60,792 bases of DNA from a virus, in the IMG/VR virus record IMGVR_UViG_3300009136_000005, positions 1 through 60,792 of that record; one strand, 5' to 3'. Below the pieces are notes generated by a model. That model did no database searches and was not told the DNA's origin. It was given only the letters and a program-made list of their open reading frames with translations. Positions 30,962-38,903 of the stretch are shown here, piece by piece. Each line of letters opens with the position of its first letter. The first letter of the stretch is position 1. Position numbers and translations under genes: made by a program.

Positions 30962-32029
30962 ATGAAATTTGAAATGGTACGAAATGCAGATGTTGAAGTT
31001 GAGCAACTGTTCAATAGTAAAAATCATCCTGTCGCTAACATAACTGTTAACGGACAGCTCACTCACCGCTTTGATGCTACTTCACGTATTTCAAAGCAAC
31101 TCGACGTTATGTCTCCTACTGAACTCGCTGATCGTTTGGACGGTGGTAATTTCTTTTTTGCCAACGGTCAACTGCTCGATTTTCGCGATGGTCATTATCA
31201 CGGATTTGTTCACTCTGATGATTCAATCGGTAAATTGGTTGAAGTAATCGGATACACCGAAGGTGAAAGTGGTAGTCGTCAAATCGCAAACATGCGCCGT
31301 AAAATGGGCAATACTGAGGGCAGCGAAGTCGTTCTGTCAAAAGTTTGGTCTGATCACGAGATCGAAGTTCCTTTGTATCAAGATGGTGGTCAGTTCAACT
31401 CACGTCTTAGTTACAAGTGGAATCCTTTCATGAAGGACGTTCACAGTGCGTTTGATCTCGTTCGTTTGGTTTGCACAAATGGTATGACTAGTCTTACCAG
31501 CTTTCTTAACACTCGTATTCCTCTCGTTAATCGTTGGGAAGAGCATCTTGAAATCGCTTCACGTCAGATCCAGAACAAGGTTTCTAACAAAGTGATTGCT
31601 CGTCTTGCTGAGATGGGTGGTGAACGTGCAACAGTTGCTGAATGTCAGTTGATTGTTGAACATGCAAATGATCGTTTGCAAAATGCTACTGGTGATCGTG
31701 CACAGCGCGAGCGTTTGAAGCACATTGCAATGATCGCTTCACCTGTTCTGCATCTTGGACAGATGTACAAAGAAAGTGTGTTTTCTGATCGTCGTCTTGG
31801 TGCTCAAATGCCTGCTCACATGTCTACTTTTGACATTTACAATATGGCTACTGAGATCAACACTCACACTCAGGAATCCAATACGTCATCTTCTCATGCG
31901 ATGGACAAAATGGCTAACGCTCTGGTATTCGATCGTGAAGATCTGACTAAGCACGCAAGTCGTTATGGACAACCTGCAGTTTCAGCTTTCTCGAATCCTG
32001 ATGAAGCATTCTTTGGTGTTATCTCATAA
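30962..32029 (+). CDS. DUF932-like phage protein, 355 aa
   Basis: The central segment HSAFDLVRLVCTNGMTSLTS matches the R.VCTNG signature of DUF932 proteins of phages and plasmids, with helical C-terminal half. Function unknown. AGGAAAGTAAT precedes the ATG. It has its own promoter, a long structured leader and a strong terminator, so it is probably highly expressed. Confidence 0.65.
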   Translation: MKFEMVRNADVEVEQLFNSKNHPVANITVNGQLTHRFDATSRISKQLDVMSPTELADRLDGGNFFFANGQLLDFRDGHYHGFVHSDDSIGKLVEVIGYTEGESGSRQIANMRRKMGNTEGSEVVLSKVWSDHEIEVPLYQDGGQFNSRLSYKWNPFMKDVHSAFDLVRLVCTNGMTSLTSFLNTRIPLVNRWEEHLEIASRQIQNKVSNKVIARLAEMGGERATVAECQLIVEHANDRLQNATGDRAQRERLKHIAMIASPVLHLGQMYKESVFSDRRLGAQMPAHMSTFDIYNMATEINTHTQESNTSSSHAMDKMANALVFDREDLTKHASRYGQPAVSAFSNPDEAFFGVIS

Positions 32030-32047
32030 CATTCTTTTAACCTCACA

Positions 32048-32073
32048 AACGGAGGACTTCGGTCCTCCGTTTT
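32048..32073 (+). terminator. Strong rho-independent terminator with TTCG loop
   Basis: Perfect 10-bp stem AACGGAGGAC (32048-32057), loop TTCG, GTCCTCCGTT (32062-32071), then T residues. Confidence 0.88.
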
Positions 32074-32089
32074 CTATGGAAAACCAGTA

Positions 32090-32182
32090 ATGGACGAATT
32101 ATTAATAGCAGGTGGAATTCTGGTCGTAGTTTTTGCGGCTGGTATTGTATTTGGTTGTTGGATTTGGAACCGTTGGTTCTAG
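32090..32182 (+). CDS. Tiny membrane peptide, 30 aa
   Basis: One hydrophobic helix (ILVVVFAAGIVFGCWIW), ending NRWF. Directly after the terminator; no clear promoter. Low certainty because of size. Confidence 0.4.
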   Translation: MDELLIAGGILVVVFAAGIVFGCWIWNRWF

Positions 32183-32195
32183 AGTAAATACAGGC

Positions 32196-32408
32196 ATGGA
32201 ACAACTGCCGATAACACATCCACTAAGATTGGGAATGATAATCAAATCCCGATTTCCTACGTGCCCATGCACTGGAAAGAAGTGGAAAGACACATCAGGA
32301 GTAATTAGACGGATTCAACAACGTCAGATTCGCGGAGAATCAAAGCACATTTACATATTGAGCAATGGCGAAAGAATCAATCAGGATTGGGTAGATGAAA
32401 TCCTCTAA
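32196..32408 (+). CDS. Hypothetical protein, 70 aa
   Basis: SRFPTCPCTGKKWKDTSGVI, then a basic and beta-rich part. The ATG at 32196 is preferred over upstream in-frame starts that lie inside the membrane peptide gene. SH3-like fold possible. Confidence 0.45.
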   Translation: MEQLPITHPLRLGMIIKSRFPTCPCTGKKWKDTSGVIRRIQQRQIRGESKHIYILSNGERINQDWVDEIL

Positions 32409-32631
32409 CCTCCCAACAGTTGGTAATAGAATTAGAGTCAACATCAAAGATGGTGGCTATTATGTCGCAACAGTTATGAATGTATCAAAAAGTGATAACC
32501 TCAACTTTGCGTTAGTGAGAATATCTCGAAAATACAAAGATGGAAAAATCACACCTTGTGATTTGGTAAAGAAAACGATGATGGTGCCGCTCGATGTAAC
32601 AGAAGTCTGGGAATTTATAAATGGAAAGTGA
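32395..32631 (+). CDS. Hypothetical protein, 78 aa
   Basis: Beta-rich (NRIRVNIKDGGYYVATVMNV), perhaps a small SH3-like barrel similar in style to its neighbour. Overlaps both neighbours. Confidence 0.5.
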   Translation: MKSSNLPTVGNRIRVNIKDGGYYVATVMNVSKSDNLNFALVRISRKYKDGKITPCDLVKKTMMVPLDVTEVWEFINGK

Positions 32632-33064
32632 AACATATCCGTTCGTATGGGGAACATTGATTGTACTACAAGTGATAATTATGTACTCGTTTATCTCGTA
32701 CCACTACTTACATATGTGCTCCCTCAAAGCACACGAGTGGGCAAAATCAGCGGAAAGATATCCAACAAAATATGAAGTTGAAGCGTTCCACGATTATGTT
32801 TCAAATATATATGTCAGAATCCGCCCGTTTCAAATGTTATCAATCACCACGTGTATGGCTAACGCAGTCGTATCAATAAACCTGACGTTTAACACTCCGG
32901 TTGATACATCACTTGCACTTATCGCAGCAATGTTAAATGCTTCGATGATCATGTGTATGGCACATTCATATCAAGTTCGCCATGCAATCACACGTTTTAT
33001 TTCATCAGTTGAAACAGAACAACATTTCGCAAAAATGAAGAGAGAAGGTAAAGATGTCGAATAA
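32621..33064 (+). CDS. Multi-pass membrane protein, 147 aa
   Basis: Predicted helices at about residues 8-30, 72-92 and 98-115, with a charged tail (VETEQHFAKMKREGKDVE). No family recognised. Confidence 0.55.
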   Translation: MESETYPFVWGTLIVLQVIIMYSFISYHYLHMCSLKAHEWAKSAERYPTKYEVEAFHDYVSNIYVRIRPFQMLSITTCMANAVVSINLTFNTPVDTSLALIAAMLNASMIMCMAHSYQVRHAITRFISSVETEQHFAKMKREGKDVE

Positions 33065-33248
33065 TACAATAGCACTGATTCCGATGACGGAAGATGAATT
33101 AATGTTCTTTAATATTATGGTAGTTGAAAGAATGTTATCATTGAGACGTAACCCCGAACTTTCATTTGATTATGAGGGTGATATTGATACGTTGGCTAGT
33201 ATAAGCAGCAAGGTAGTCAAGGGATTGGACACACTAAACAACCGCTGA
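33054..33248 (+). CDS. Hypothetical protein, 64 aa
   Basis: MSNNTIALIPMTEDELMFFN, helical. Overlaps the membrane protein by 11 nt. Confidence 0.5.
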   Translation: MSNNTIALIPMTEDELMFFNIMVVERMLSLRRNPELSFDYEGDIDTLASISSKVVKGLDTLNNR

Positions 33249-33271
33249 TTTAAACTATCATATATACCTAC

Positions 33272-33892
33272 ATGAAAGAAATTTTTATGATAGGTGGTGG
33301 TCCTTCTTTGAAGGATTTCGATTGGAATAGACTCGCAGGAAAAGATTGCTTCGCGATCAATAGATCGTATGAAGTACTACCAAATGCAAAGTACATTTAC
33401 TTTGCTGATTGGGACTTTTTTGACAGACACAAGAAAGGACTTCTCGCACATTCTGGAAAAATCATTACTGGATACGCAAAGCGACTTTGCAAAAAAAGAA
33501 TTGAACATCCTGATGTTGTAGAGTATACACTAACTGGTGCTGATGGATTGGACACTAAATCACCAGGAATTTGTCACGGACGGAATGGTGGATATGCAGC
33601 TATCAACGTTGCATACCATTTAGGTTACACACGAATATATCTTCTCGGATACGACATGGGTCGAGTTGAAGGTGAGTCACATTGGCATAATGGACACCCT
33701 AGAATCGATCCTGAATCGATCTACACCACAATGATGAAACACTACGATAACCTAAAACAACCCCTTATAGATAATAAGATCGAAGTGTTCAATCTCAATC
33801 CAGAATCAAATCTTAAAGCGTTCCCGTTCATGGAGCGCGACAAAGCATTAGGGGACAAGGAACGTCCTCCCAAAATTCAATTAGATGTTTAG
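33272..33892 (+). CDS. DUF115/MptE-like sugar- or pterin-transferase-fold protein
   Basis: 206 residues. Begins with the Rossmann turn MIGGGPSLKDFDW, then CFAINRSY, YIYFADWDFF, GRNGGYAAINVAYHLGY and IYLLGYDMGRVEGESHWH. This series belongs to the DUF115-type domain found in motility-associated glycosylation factors and MptE pyrophosphokinases. A role in glycan or surface modification fits the neighbouring decoration genes, but the substrate is unknown. CATATATA lies five bases before the ATG and may be a divergent late promoter at leaderless spacing. Confidence 0.6.
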   Translation: MKEIFMIGGGPSLKDFDWNRLAGKDCFAINRSYEVLPNAKYIYFADWDFFDRHKKGLLAHSGKIITGYAKRLCKKRIEHPDVVEYTLTGADGLDTKSPGICHGRNGGYAAINVAYHLGYTRIYLLGYDMGRVEGESHWHNGHPRIDPESIYTTMMKHYDNLKQPLIDNKIEVFNLNPESNLKAFPFMERDKALGDKERPPKIQLDV

Positions 33893-33899
33893 CTTTTCG

Positions 33900-33916
33900 A
33901 ATAAATATGGTATAAT
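33900..33916 (+). promoter_or_regulatory. Late-like octamer and extended -10 promoter
   Basis: AATAAATA (33900-33907) followed by TGG-TATAAT (33911-33916), an extended -10 without a clear -35. Either could drive the gene at 33944. Confidence 0.5.
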
Positions 33917-33943
33917 GTAACTATATCGAGAGGTGAATAGGGT

Positions 33944-34117
33944 ATGTGTGAAAAGTCACGAATACTATTTGAGATCGAGATACTTGAAGAGGAGTTAGGA
34001 TTCTATAGAGATATAGGAATGGATGCTGACGCTCAACCATATGAACAGGCTGCTAAACACCTGAGAGAACTATACGGGAAATATGAAGAACTCAAGAATG
34101 ATGAATCGGATACGTAA
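33944..34117 (+). CDS. Hypothetical helical protein, 57 aa
   Basis: Acidic coiled-coil-like protein (EIEILEEELGFYRDIG). GAGAGGTG upstream of the ATG. Overlaps the next start. Confidence 0.5.
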   Translation: MCEKSRILFEIEILEEELGFYRDIGMDADAQPYEQAAKHLRELYGKYEELKNDESDT

Positions 34118-34232
34118 CGTCTTTAAATCATTCTTTATTGGGTTAGCAGTAGTAGCAGCCGTAATATTTTTGATTGGAGCCTTTTTGTGGGCGGCAATCT
34201 GTGAGGCATATTCTACATGGCGAACGAACTAG
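34098..34232 (+). CDS. Small membrane protein, 44 aa
   Basis: Basic N-terminus (MMNRIRNVFKSF), one membrane helix (FIGLAVVAAVIFLIGAFLW). Overlaps genes on both sides. The second ATG (34101) is an equal alternative. Confidence 0.45.
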   Translation: MMNRIRNVFKSFFIGLAVVAAVIFLIGAFLWAAICEAYSTWRTN

Positions 34233-34543
34233 TAAATGAATTTAAATCGCTTGATCGTTACGAGGTATTTTTCTTATCGATCGCTGTGATGGTTATTTGT
34301 GCTATAATTACAGGTACATCGTACGTTCTTACCACCGATGATCAATTCTCCATTGAAACAAATATGGTATTTTTTGTCATCAGCACACTGGGAACAGTTT
34401 TTATCATGGGTAACCTGGGAAACAATAACATCTCAGCCAAAGAAGTATTTTGGGGATGGATTATCCTGACTGTTGGTCTTATCGCCATCGCATGTATCGG
34501 TCGTGGAATATTATTGATGTTTGGTGTTACAAATGTTTTTTAA
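34217..34543 (+). CDS. Three-pass membrane protein, 108 aa
   Basis: Three hydrophobic segments (about residues 17-40, 50-66 and 76-100). No family recognised. Overlaps the preceding gene by 16 nt. Confidence 0.5.
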   Translation: MANELVNEFKSLDRYEVFFLSIAVMVICAIITGTSYVLTTDDQFSIETNMVFFVISTLGTVFIMGNLGNNNISAKEVFWGWIILTVGLIAIACIGRGILLMFGVTNVF

Positions 34544-34691
34544 AATTCTTTTTCATTTTCCATTAACAATATTGAATCGTGTGATGCCATGTCTGTATAA
34601 ACCAAGTACAGAAGATCAGCGTAAGATGTCTCAATACATCAGGAACAAATCCCGCCTTGCATCTTACCATATTAAGAAAACAATTCTTTAA
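34533..34691 (+). CDS. Hypothetical basic protein, 52 aa
   Basis: MFFKILFHFPLTILNRVMP, then a Lys/Arg/Ser-rich tail. An N-terminal amphipathic or membrane segment is possible. The end overlaps the convergent glycosyltransferase gene by 20 bp. Confidence 0.4.
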   Translation: MFFKILFHFPLTILNRVMPCLYKPSTEDQRKMSQYIRNKSRLASYHIKKTIL

Positions 34692-36015
34692 GTTCTTGTA
34701 ACGGCTCTTCCCACGATCGTGGTTTCATTTGTCTAAACACAGTTAGGTTTTCTCCATACCATGGCGAACGTGGCTGATTATGAGTCCATGTATAATATGA
34801 AGAGATAGGCGATAACAAAATTGTCTTCTTACCCATCGCAGCAGCCATATGAACAATCGATGTGCATGAAGTAATTACCACATCAAGATTTTCGATAACC
34901 GACATCGTATCCTTAAACGTTTCTAACCGATCTGATAGATCTGAAATTTGTGGATATGCTTCTAATTGTTCAAGTCCTGTATCTCGTTGAAGTGAATAAT
35001 ATATTCCATTAACACCTTCAAGTGCATTCATTATTCCAGCGAGTGGAACTGAACGGTGTAAGTCTTGATCGTAGTCAGGATTTCCTTCCCAACGCACTCC
35101 AATCTTTAATCGTGCTTTGTGACTATGCATCCACTCCCACTTCTTGTCATATTCTAGTAATGTGTTAAGGTAAGGTCCATACCACAGATCTTTATATTGC
35201 AAATTCAGATACACAGGCAACGACATTGGATATGTCCAAACAGGATTTTCTAAATCCGTAATATCCCTTCGTTGTGACGTTGCTTTAAATCCGTTCTCAT
35301 TAAAAATGTCAACAATATCTTGTCTTTCAGAATACCAAATTGGATTCATGCCAACATCTGTTAAGTGTTTCATAAAACGAACATTAATTATTTCGTCGCC
35401 GATGCCAGCCTCAGCATAAAGAACTATATTACGTCCTGGCAGTATTCCACCATCCCAAAATTTAAATGGAAGTTTCGCTTTCCGCCAATAGTCTAACTTT
35501 TCTCCCTCAATTAAAAATCGTCGCAACCCTTGTTGGAATTTATCATTCCACATATCATATGTTCCAAGGTTGAACTCAATTTTTGTTCGCGTCTCTTCTT
35601 CAATGTCAGTTCGTTCTAATTCTGCAAGAAGTATTTCTTCTGCTTGATCTTTTTGGTTTAGTAGGAAATATGAATATGCTTTTTCTAATCGTGTCGCCTC
35701 GTCGTTTGGATTAACCTTTTCTTGAAGGTTAATTAAACGCATTGCTTTTTCTGGATAGTTAGCATGATTATAAATGTTAATTAAATTTGATCTTGCAACT
35801 TGCATTTGGTCATTACTGTATGCTGTTACCATCATCTTCTCACCATACACCATAGCACGATCATATATTTTTGTGTTGAAAAAACTTTTAGCGATATCAT
35901 CATACTCTTCGAACGTTGATGCATATTTTCCAAACGTTTCGAGCAGACTAATTACTTGCTGGTCCTCTTTATTCTTATGAAGAAATTCACATATGTTACT
36001 TAATACATCATTCAT
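34672..36015 (-). CDS. TPR protein with GT9/GT41-like glycosyltransferase domain
   Basis: 447 residues. The N-terminal ~200 residues form TPR-like helix pairs (ARSNLINIYNHANYPEKAMR; AYSYFLLNQKDQAEEIL). The C-terminal half has NIVLYAEAGIGDEI, LKIGVRWEGNPDYDQDLHRS, YYSLQRDTG and VVITSCTSIVHMAAAMGKKT, as in TPR-linked glycosyltransferases related to heptosyl- and O-GlcNAc-type enzymes. The start at 36015 gives an ATGA overlap with the methyltransferase; a longer in-frame start (36039) would overlap by 28 nt. Last gene of the late decoration block. Confidence 0.72.
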   Translation of the reverse strand: MNDVLSNICEFLHKNKEDQQVISLLETFGKYASTFEEYDDIAKSFFNTKIYDRAMVYGEKMMVTAYSNDQMQVARSNLINIYNHANYPEKAMRLINLQEKVNPNDEATRLEKAYSYFLLNQKDQAEEILLAELERTDIEEETRTKIEFNLGTYDMWNDKFQQGLRRFLIEGEKLDYWRKAKLPFKFWDGGILPGRNIVLYAEAGIGDEIINVRFMKHLTDVGMNPIWYSERQDIVDIFNENGFKATSQRRDITDLENPVWTYPMSLPVYLNLQYKDLWYGPYLNTLLEYDKKWEWMHSHKARLKIGVRWEGNPDYDQDLHRSVPLAGIMNALEGVNGIYYSLQRDTGLEQLEAYPQISDLSDRLETFKDTMSVIENLDVVITSCTSIVHMAAAMGKKTILLSPISSYYTWTHNQPRSPWYGENLTVFRQMKPRSWEEPLQELKELFS

Positions 36016-36554
36016 TTTACTGCTGCCAATATTATCCACGTTTCTGTATATACGTTATTAAAATTTCGTGACACTTCGTCGATATCATCTATTGTCATGT
36101 CAGCAAATCTTCCCTTCCAAATATCGTCTGGTTTAAATGTAAACTGAACAATTTCAAAATCCACCCCATACTGTAAAGCAAATAAAGAACCATCATTCCA
36201 TTGTTCTTGTCTATACAAATTATTTGCTTTACCAAACTGTCGCAATGACTCAACTGTGATTGGTCGTATGTGAGTTACATCACCAAAGAATACTTCGTGG
36301 CGATGGTGTGGAACTTGGATATCAATAATTGCTCCATCTTTACATACACGATACATCTCTTGCATCAAGTGAAAGAATCCATCACCTATGTGTTCAAGTA
36401 TGTGGTGTGCTTTAATTTCATCAACTGATGAATCATCAAATGGTAATTTGTCTTTTTCTAAATCAACAACATGGTCAGGTTCGCATTGCGGATTATTATC
36501 GACATTTACAAAACCTTTAAATTTTTTATATCCACTACCAATACTAATTTTCAT
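36012..36554 (-). CDS. Class I SAM-dependent methyltransferase
   Basis: 180 residues. KISIGSGYKKFKGFVNVDNN (motif I region), DLEKDKLPFDDSSVDEI, then HHILEHIGDG matching the post-motif of Methyltransf_11-type enzymes. Members next to glycosyltransferases often methylate sugars. Operon position between the YkgJ-like and glycosyltransferase genes. Confidence 0.7.
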   Translation of the reverse strand: MKISIGSGYKKFKGFVNVDNNPQCEPDHVVDLEKDKLPFDDSSVDEIKAHHILEHIGDGFFHLMQEMYRVCKDGAIIDIQVPHHRHEVFFGDVTHIRPITVESLRQFGKANNLYRQEQWNDGSLFALQYGVDFEIVQFTFKPDDIWKGRFADMTIDDIDEVSRNFNNVYTETWIILAAVK

Positions 36555-36915
36555 TTGCTATCCTATAATATGTTTTATTTTCTTTTGTCCACTCATCTAA
36601 GTAATTAATTATCTCAGGAGTTAACGCTTGGTTGTTTTGTGATATCACTTTTAAATATTGATTACCACCTTCTGTCTCAACTGAAATTAGAACACCACAT
36701 TGTGATGGCTTCATCCATTCAGGAAGTAATCCTTGCGACCATGCGCACTGATAGTTTCTACAAACATCAGGTCGCGTTTGGTATATTGTACATTTATTTT
36801 CAACTAAAAATATACAAGGATTACCATGTCCAAATTTGTTACCGTATGCATCACCTATTAAAGCACCTGAGCAACAAACAGTACAATCTCCACACGGTCT
36901 AAGTTCTATCTCCAT
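36544..36915 (-). CDS. YkgJ-like Cys cluster protein
   Basis: 123 residues. CGDCTVCCSG at the N-terminus and CIF..NKCTIYQTRPDVCRNY match the CxxCxxCC metal-binding family (YkgJ-like), whose members often act in or beside modification pathways. Function unknown. Overlaps both neighbours. Confidence 0.65.
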   Translation of the reverse strand: MEIELRPCGDCTVCCSGALIGDAYGNKFGHGNPCIFLVENKCTIYQTRPDVCRNYQCAWSQGLLPEWMKPSQCGVLISVETEGGNQYLKVISQNNQALTPEIINYLDEWTKENKTYYRIANEN

Positions 36916-37679
36916 ACTTCCATGTTGCTAAATTGATGTTGAATGTCGGGTGGGATAATCATCTCTCGTTCAACCCACTCAACTTTCTTTCTTGTTGTGT
37001 GCATATCTTCAATACCAACATCACTATCATATTCAGGATAAGAACATGCTGTGTTATTAAAGTCATGTTCATAAAGTGGTTGGTCAATAAAATTATAAAT
37101 TGCTGTTAACATCCCTCGTGGATTTTTACATAGCTGTTCATACTCGACAAACATTAGCATATCTTTTTCGTGAGATGTTAGTGCTTGTTTTAAACTAAGG
37201 TATGCAAATCCAACAACACTTGATTCTTGCATTAAATAATTACAACGAGAGTAAACGGTTGCTGCTTGGTCATCAGGAATTAATAATGCTTTGCTGTAAG
37301 GATCCCTTCTGTGTAATTGTTCAAATGAATCAAGTACCCAATTAATATCACGAACACACATTATTACTTTTGTGTATGGGAATAAATCTTTTAACAAAGA
37401 AAGTTGCAATCCCCAACTTCTGTTAGTATCAAAGAAAACATTTTTATCAGGAGTATCAAAATAATTATCAAAAATTCCATGTATAATATTCTTTCGTTTT
37501 TCTGTAGGGCACTCAGTTTGGTATCCTGTCATCGCAGATGATTGATCAATTATAGCACGAGAGAATCTTGCAACAGGACCCGAAATAGAAGCTTGGAATT
37601 TAGGGTTTTGATTTAGGATTGTTGACAAAAGGGTTGTACCCGAACGAGGCAATCCCGATATGAAGTAGTATTGTGACAT
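36906..37679 (-). CDS. Sulfotransferase 1
   Basis: 257 residues. The PAPS 5'-phosphosulfate loop FISGLPRSGTTLLSTIL lies at the N-terminus, and VIMCVRDINWVLDSF is the 3'-phosphate-binding strand. Transfers sulfate from PAPS to a sugar or protein acceptor. Late promoter CATAAATA 30 nt upstream and a Shine-Dalgarno (TAGGAATATTC). Paralogous in layout to 38058-38861. Tyrosyl-protein- and heparan-type enzymes share the same fold; the acceptor is unknown. Confidence 0.8.
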   Translation of the reverse strand: MSQYYFISGLPRSGTTLLSTILNQNPKFQASISGPVARFSRAIIDQSSAMTGYQTECPTEKRKNIIHGIFDNYFDTPDKNVFFDTNRSWGLQLSLLKDLFPYTKVIMCVRDINWVLDSFEQLHRRDPYSKALLIPDDQAATVYSRCNYLMQESSVVGFAYLSLKQALTSHEKDMLMFVEYEQLCKNPRGMLTAIYNFIDQPLYEHDFNNTACSYPEYDSDVGIEDMHTTRKKVEWVEREMIIPPDIQHQFSNMEVWR

Positions 37680-37702
37680 GAATATTCCTATATTTTATTT
37701 CT

Positions 37703-37718
37703 TATAAATATATTTATG
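37703..37718. promoter_or_regulatory. Bidirectional late promoter on a perfect palindrome
   Basis: TATAAATA (+, 37703-37710) and CATAAATA (-, plus-strand 37711-37718) abut in the 14-bp palindrome ATAAATATATTTAT (37704-37717). The plus octamer is five bases before the ATG at 37716, while the minus octamer overlaps that ATG. Confidence 0.6.
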
Positions 37719-38057
37719 ATTAAAATTTTACTAGGAATGGCGATAATGTTGTTTGCAATTATGGCCGCTGCTTCCACAATGTCAGGCTCATTACAGTACA
37801 ACCCCACTCACGATCGACAAGCTTTTATTATTGATATCAAAATCATTCCAAGAGAACAAATCAACGAAATTTGTCAAAATATTAGTAAAGGTAAATTTGA
37901 AGGTGAACAAATAAATGGATGTGCCGCATGGGCCGTTGATAAAAATATTTGTAGAATTTATGTTCCCGAACCACTACACAATGAAGTTAGGCAAGGTGTC
38001 CTATCTATATGGGGTCATGAATTAATGCATTGTGCAAAAGGAAGTTTTCACGAATAG
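37716..38057 (+). CDS. Secreted HExxH metallopeptidase-like protein
   Basis: 113 residues. An N-terminal hydrophobic signal (ILLGMAIMLFAIMAAASTM), two Cys pairs, and near the end GHELMHCAKGSFHE, with the HExxH zinc motif and a second possible ligand. Very short for a peptidase, ending six residues after the motif. The ATG at 37716 is at exact leaderless distance from the late promoter; internal ATGs at 37737 and 37746 have AGGA nearby and are alternatives. It lies alone on the plus strand between the two sulfotransferase genes. Confidence 0.5.
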   Translation: MIKILLGMAIMLFAIMAAASTMSGSLQYNPTHDRQAFIIDIKIIPREQINEICQNISKGKFEGEQINGCAAWAVDKNICRIYVPEPLHNEVRQGVLSIWGHELMHCAKGSFHE

Positions 38058-38861
38058 TTATGTTCGCCAGAATTGAGCATCGAGATATTTGTTATATGCT
38101 TGTTCACCAATTAAAGATTTAGCATCTACGATAACAGGTTTTACTTCTGGACGAATTATGTGTAACCCTGGAATGCCATGAATGTCATCATTCTCTTGTG
38201 TTACTTGCTCAACATTATTAAAGTCGTGTGCAAATTTTTCTTCACCTAGAAATTCATAAATTTTGTCCATCGTTATCGCTGGTGATGTTGTAAGGTGTTC
38301 AAATTCAATGAAGTGCAATCGATCGTTAAATCCACGACTGATTGCATCACGTATTCTATTGTATGCTATTCCAACTGGTTGATCGTTTCGCATCCATATA
38401 CCAGCGCGTCCTTCAACAGTTTGCCATTCGTAATAGTTACTCTTCTCTTGTGGGAATTGCCATTCGTGTGTTTGGCTTCTGTACAATTTCTCAAACGATG
38501 CAAGAATATCTGTGATGTTTCGAACTGGGACTAATACTTTAATTTTACGATCTAATACATGTTCCGCTAGTTCAATAAATGCTGTCCATGCTCTTGATTT
38601 ATCAAACACTACTGGACGGTTGATGGTGGAATAATAACTTGGCAGTATTTGTTTAATAACTGCGTTCTTACCTTCTTTATTTGGAGAGGCGGCGAATGCG
38701 CCAACGGCCTCCCATTGATTTCTAATAGCAAGAACTATATCTAAAATTCCTGACGTAGATGTTGCATGAAATCTGGGATTTTGGTTGAGGATGTTGCATA
38801 ACAAGGTTGATCCCGAACGTGGGAGACCTGCTATCATATGTATTATTTTATCTTGTGCCAT
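38058..38861 (-). CDS. Sulfotransferase 2
   Basis: 267 residues. MIAGLPRSGSTLLCNILNQN is the PAPS loop, and KVLVPVRNITDILASFEKL the 3'-phosphate strand. Same layout and C-terminal EFL/HDFNN region as sulfotransferase 1, so the two are paralogues. The late promoter TATAAATA ends four bases before the ATG, so the RNA would be leaderless. Abuts the convergent HExxH gene. Confidence 0.78.
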   Translation of the reverse strand: MAQDKIIHMIAGLPRSGSTLLCNILNQNPRFHATSTSGILDIVLAIRNQWEAVGAFAASPNKEGKNAVIKQILPSYYSTINRPVVFDKSRAWTAFIELAEHVLDRKIKVLVPVRNITDILASFEKLYRSQTHEWQFPQEKSNYYEWQTVEGRAGIWMRNDQPVGIAYNRIRDAISRGFNDRLHFIEFEHLTTSPAITMDKIYEFLGEEKFAHDFNNVEQVTQENDDIHGIPGLHIIRPEVKPVIVDAKSLIGEQAYNKYLDAQFWRT

Positions 38862-38865
38862 GTGG

Positions 38866-38873
38866 TATTTATA
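38866..38873 (-). promoter_or_regulatory. T4-type late promoter (TATAAATA), leaderless spacing
   Basis: Minus-strand TATAAATA then CCAC and the ATG of sulfotransferase 2. No Shine-Dalgarno is possible. Confidence 0.6.
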
Positions 38874-38903
38874 ATTAAATAAACAGTGGTGTCTTAGACT
38901 TTA

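Noticed and set aside
36015-36039. Longer start for the TPR-glycosyltransferase
   Set aside because: It would overlap the methyltransferase gene by 28 nt; the start at 36015 gives the usual ATGA junction.
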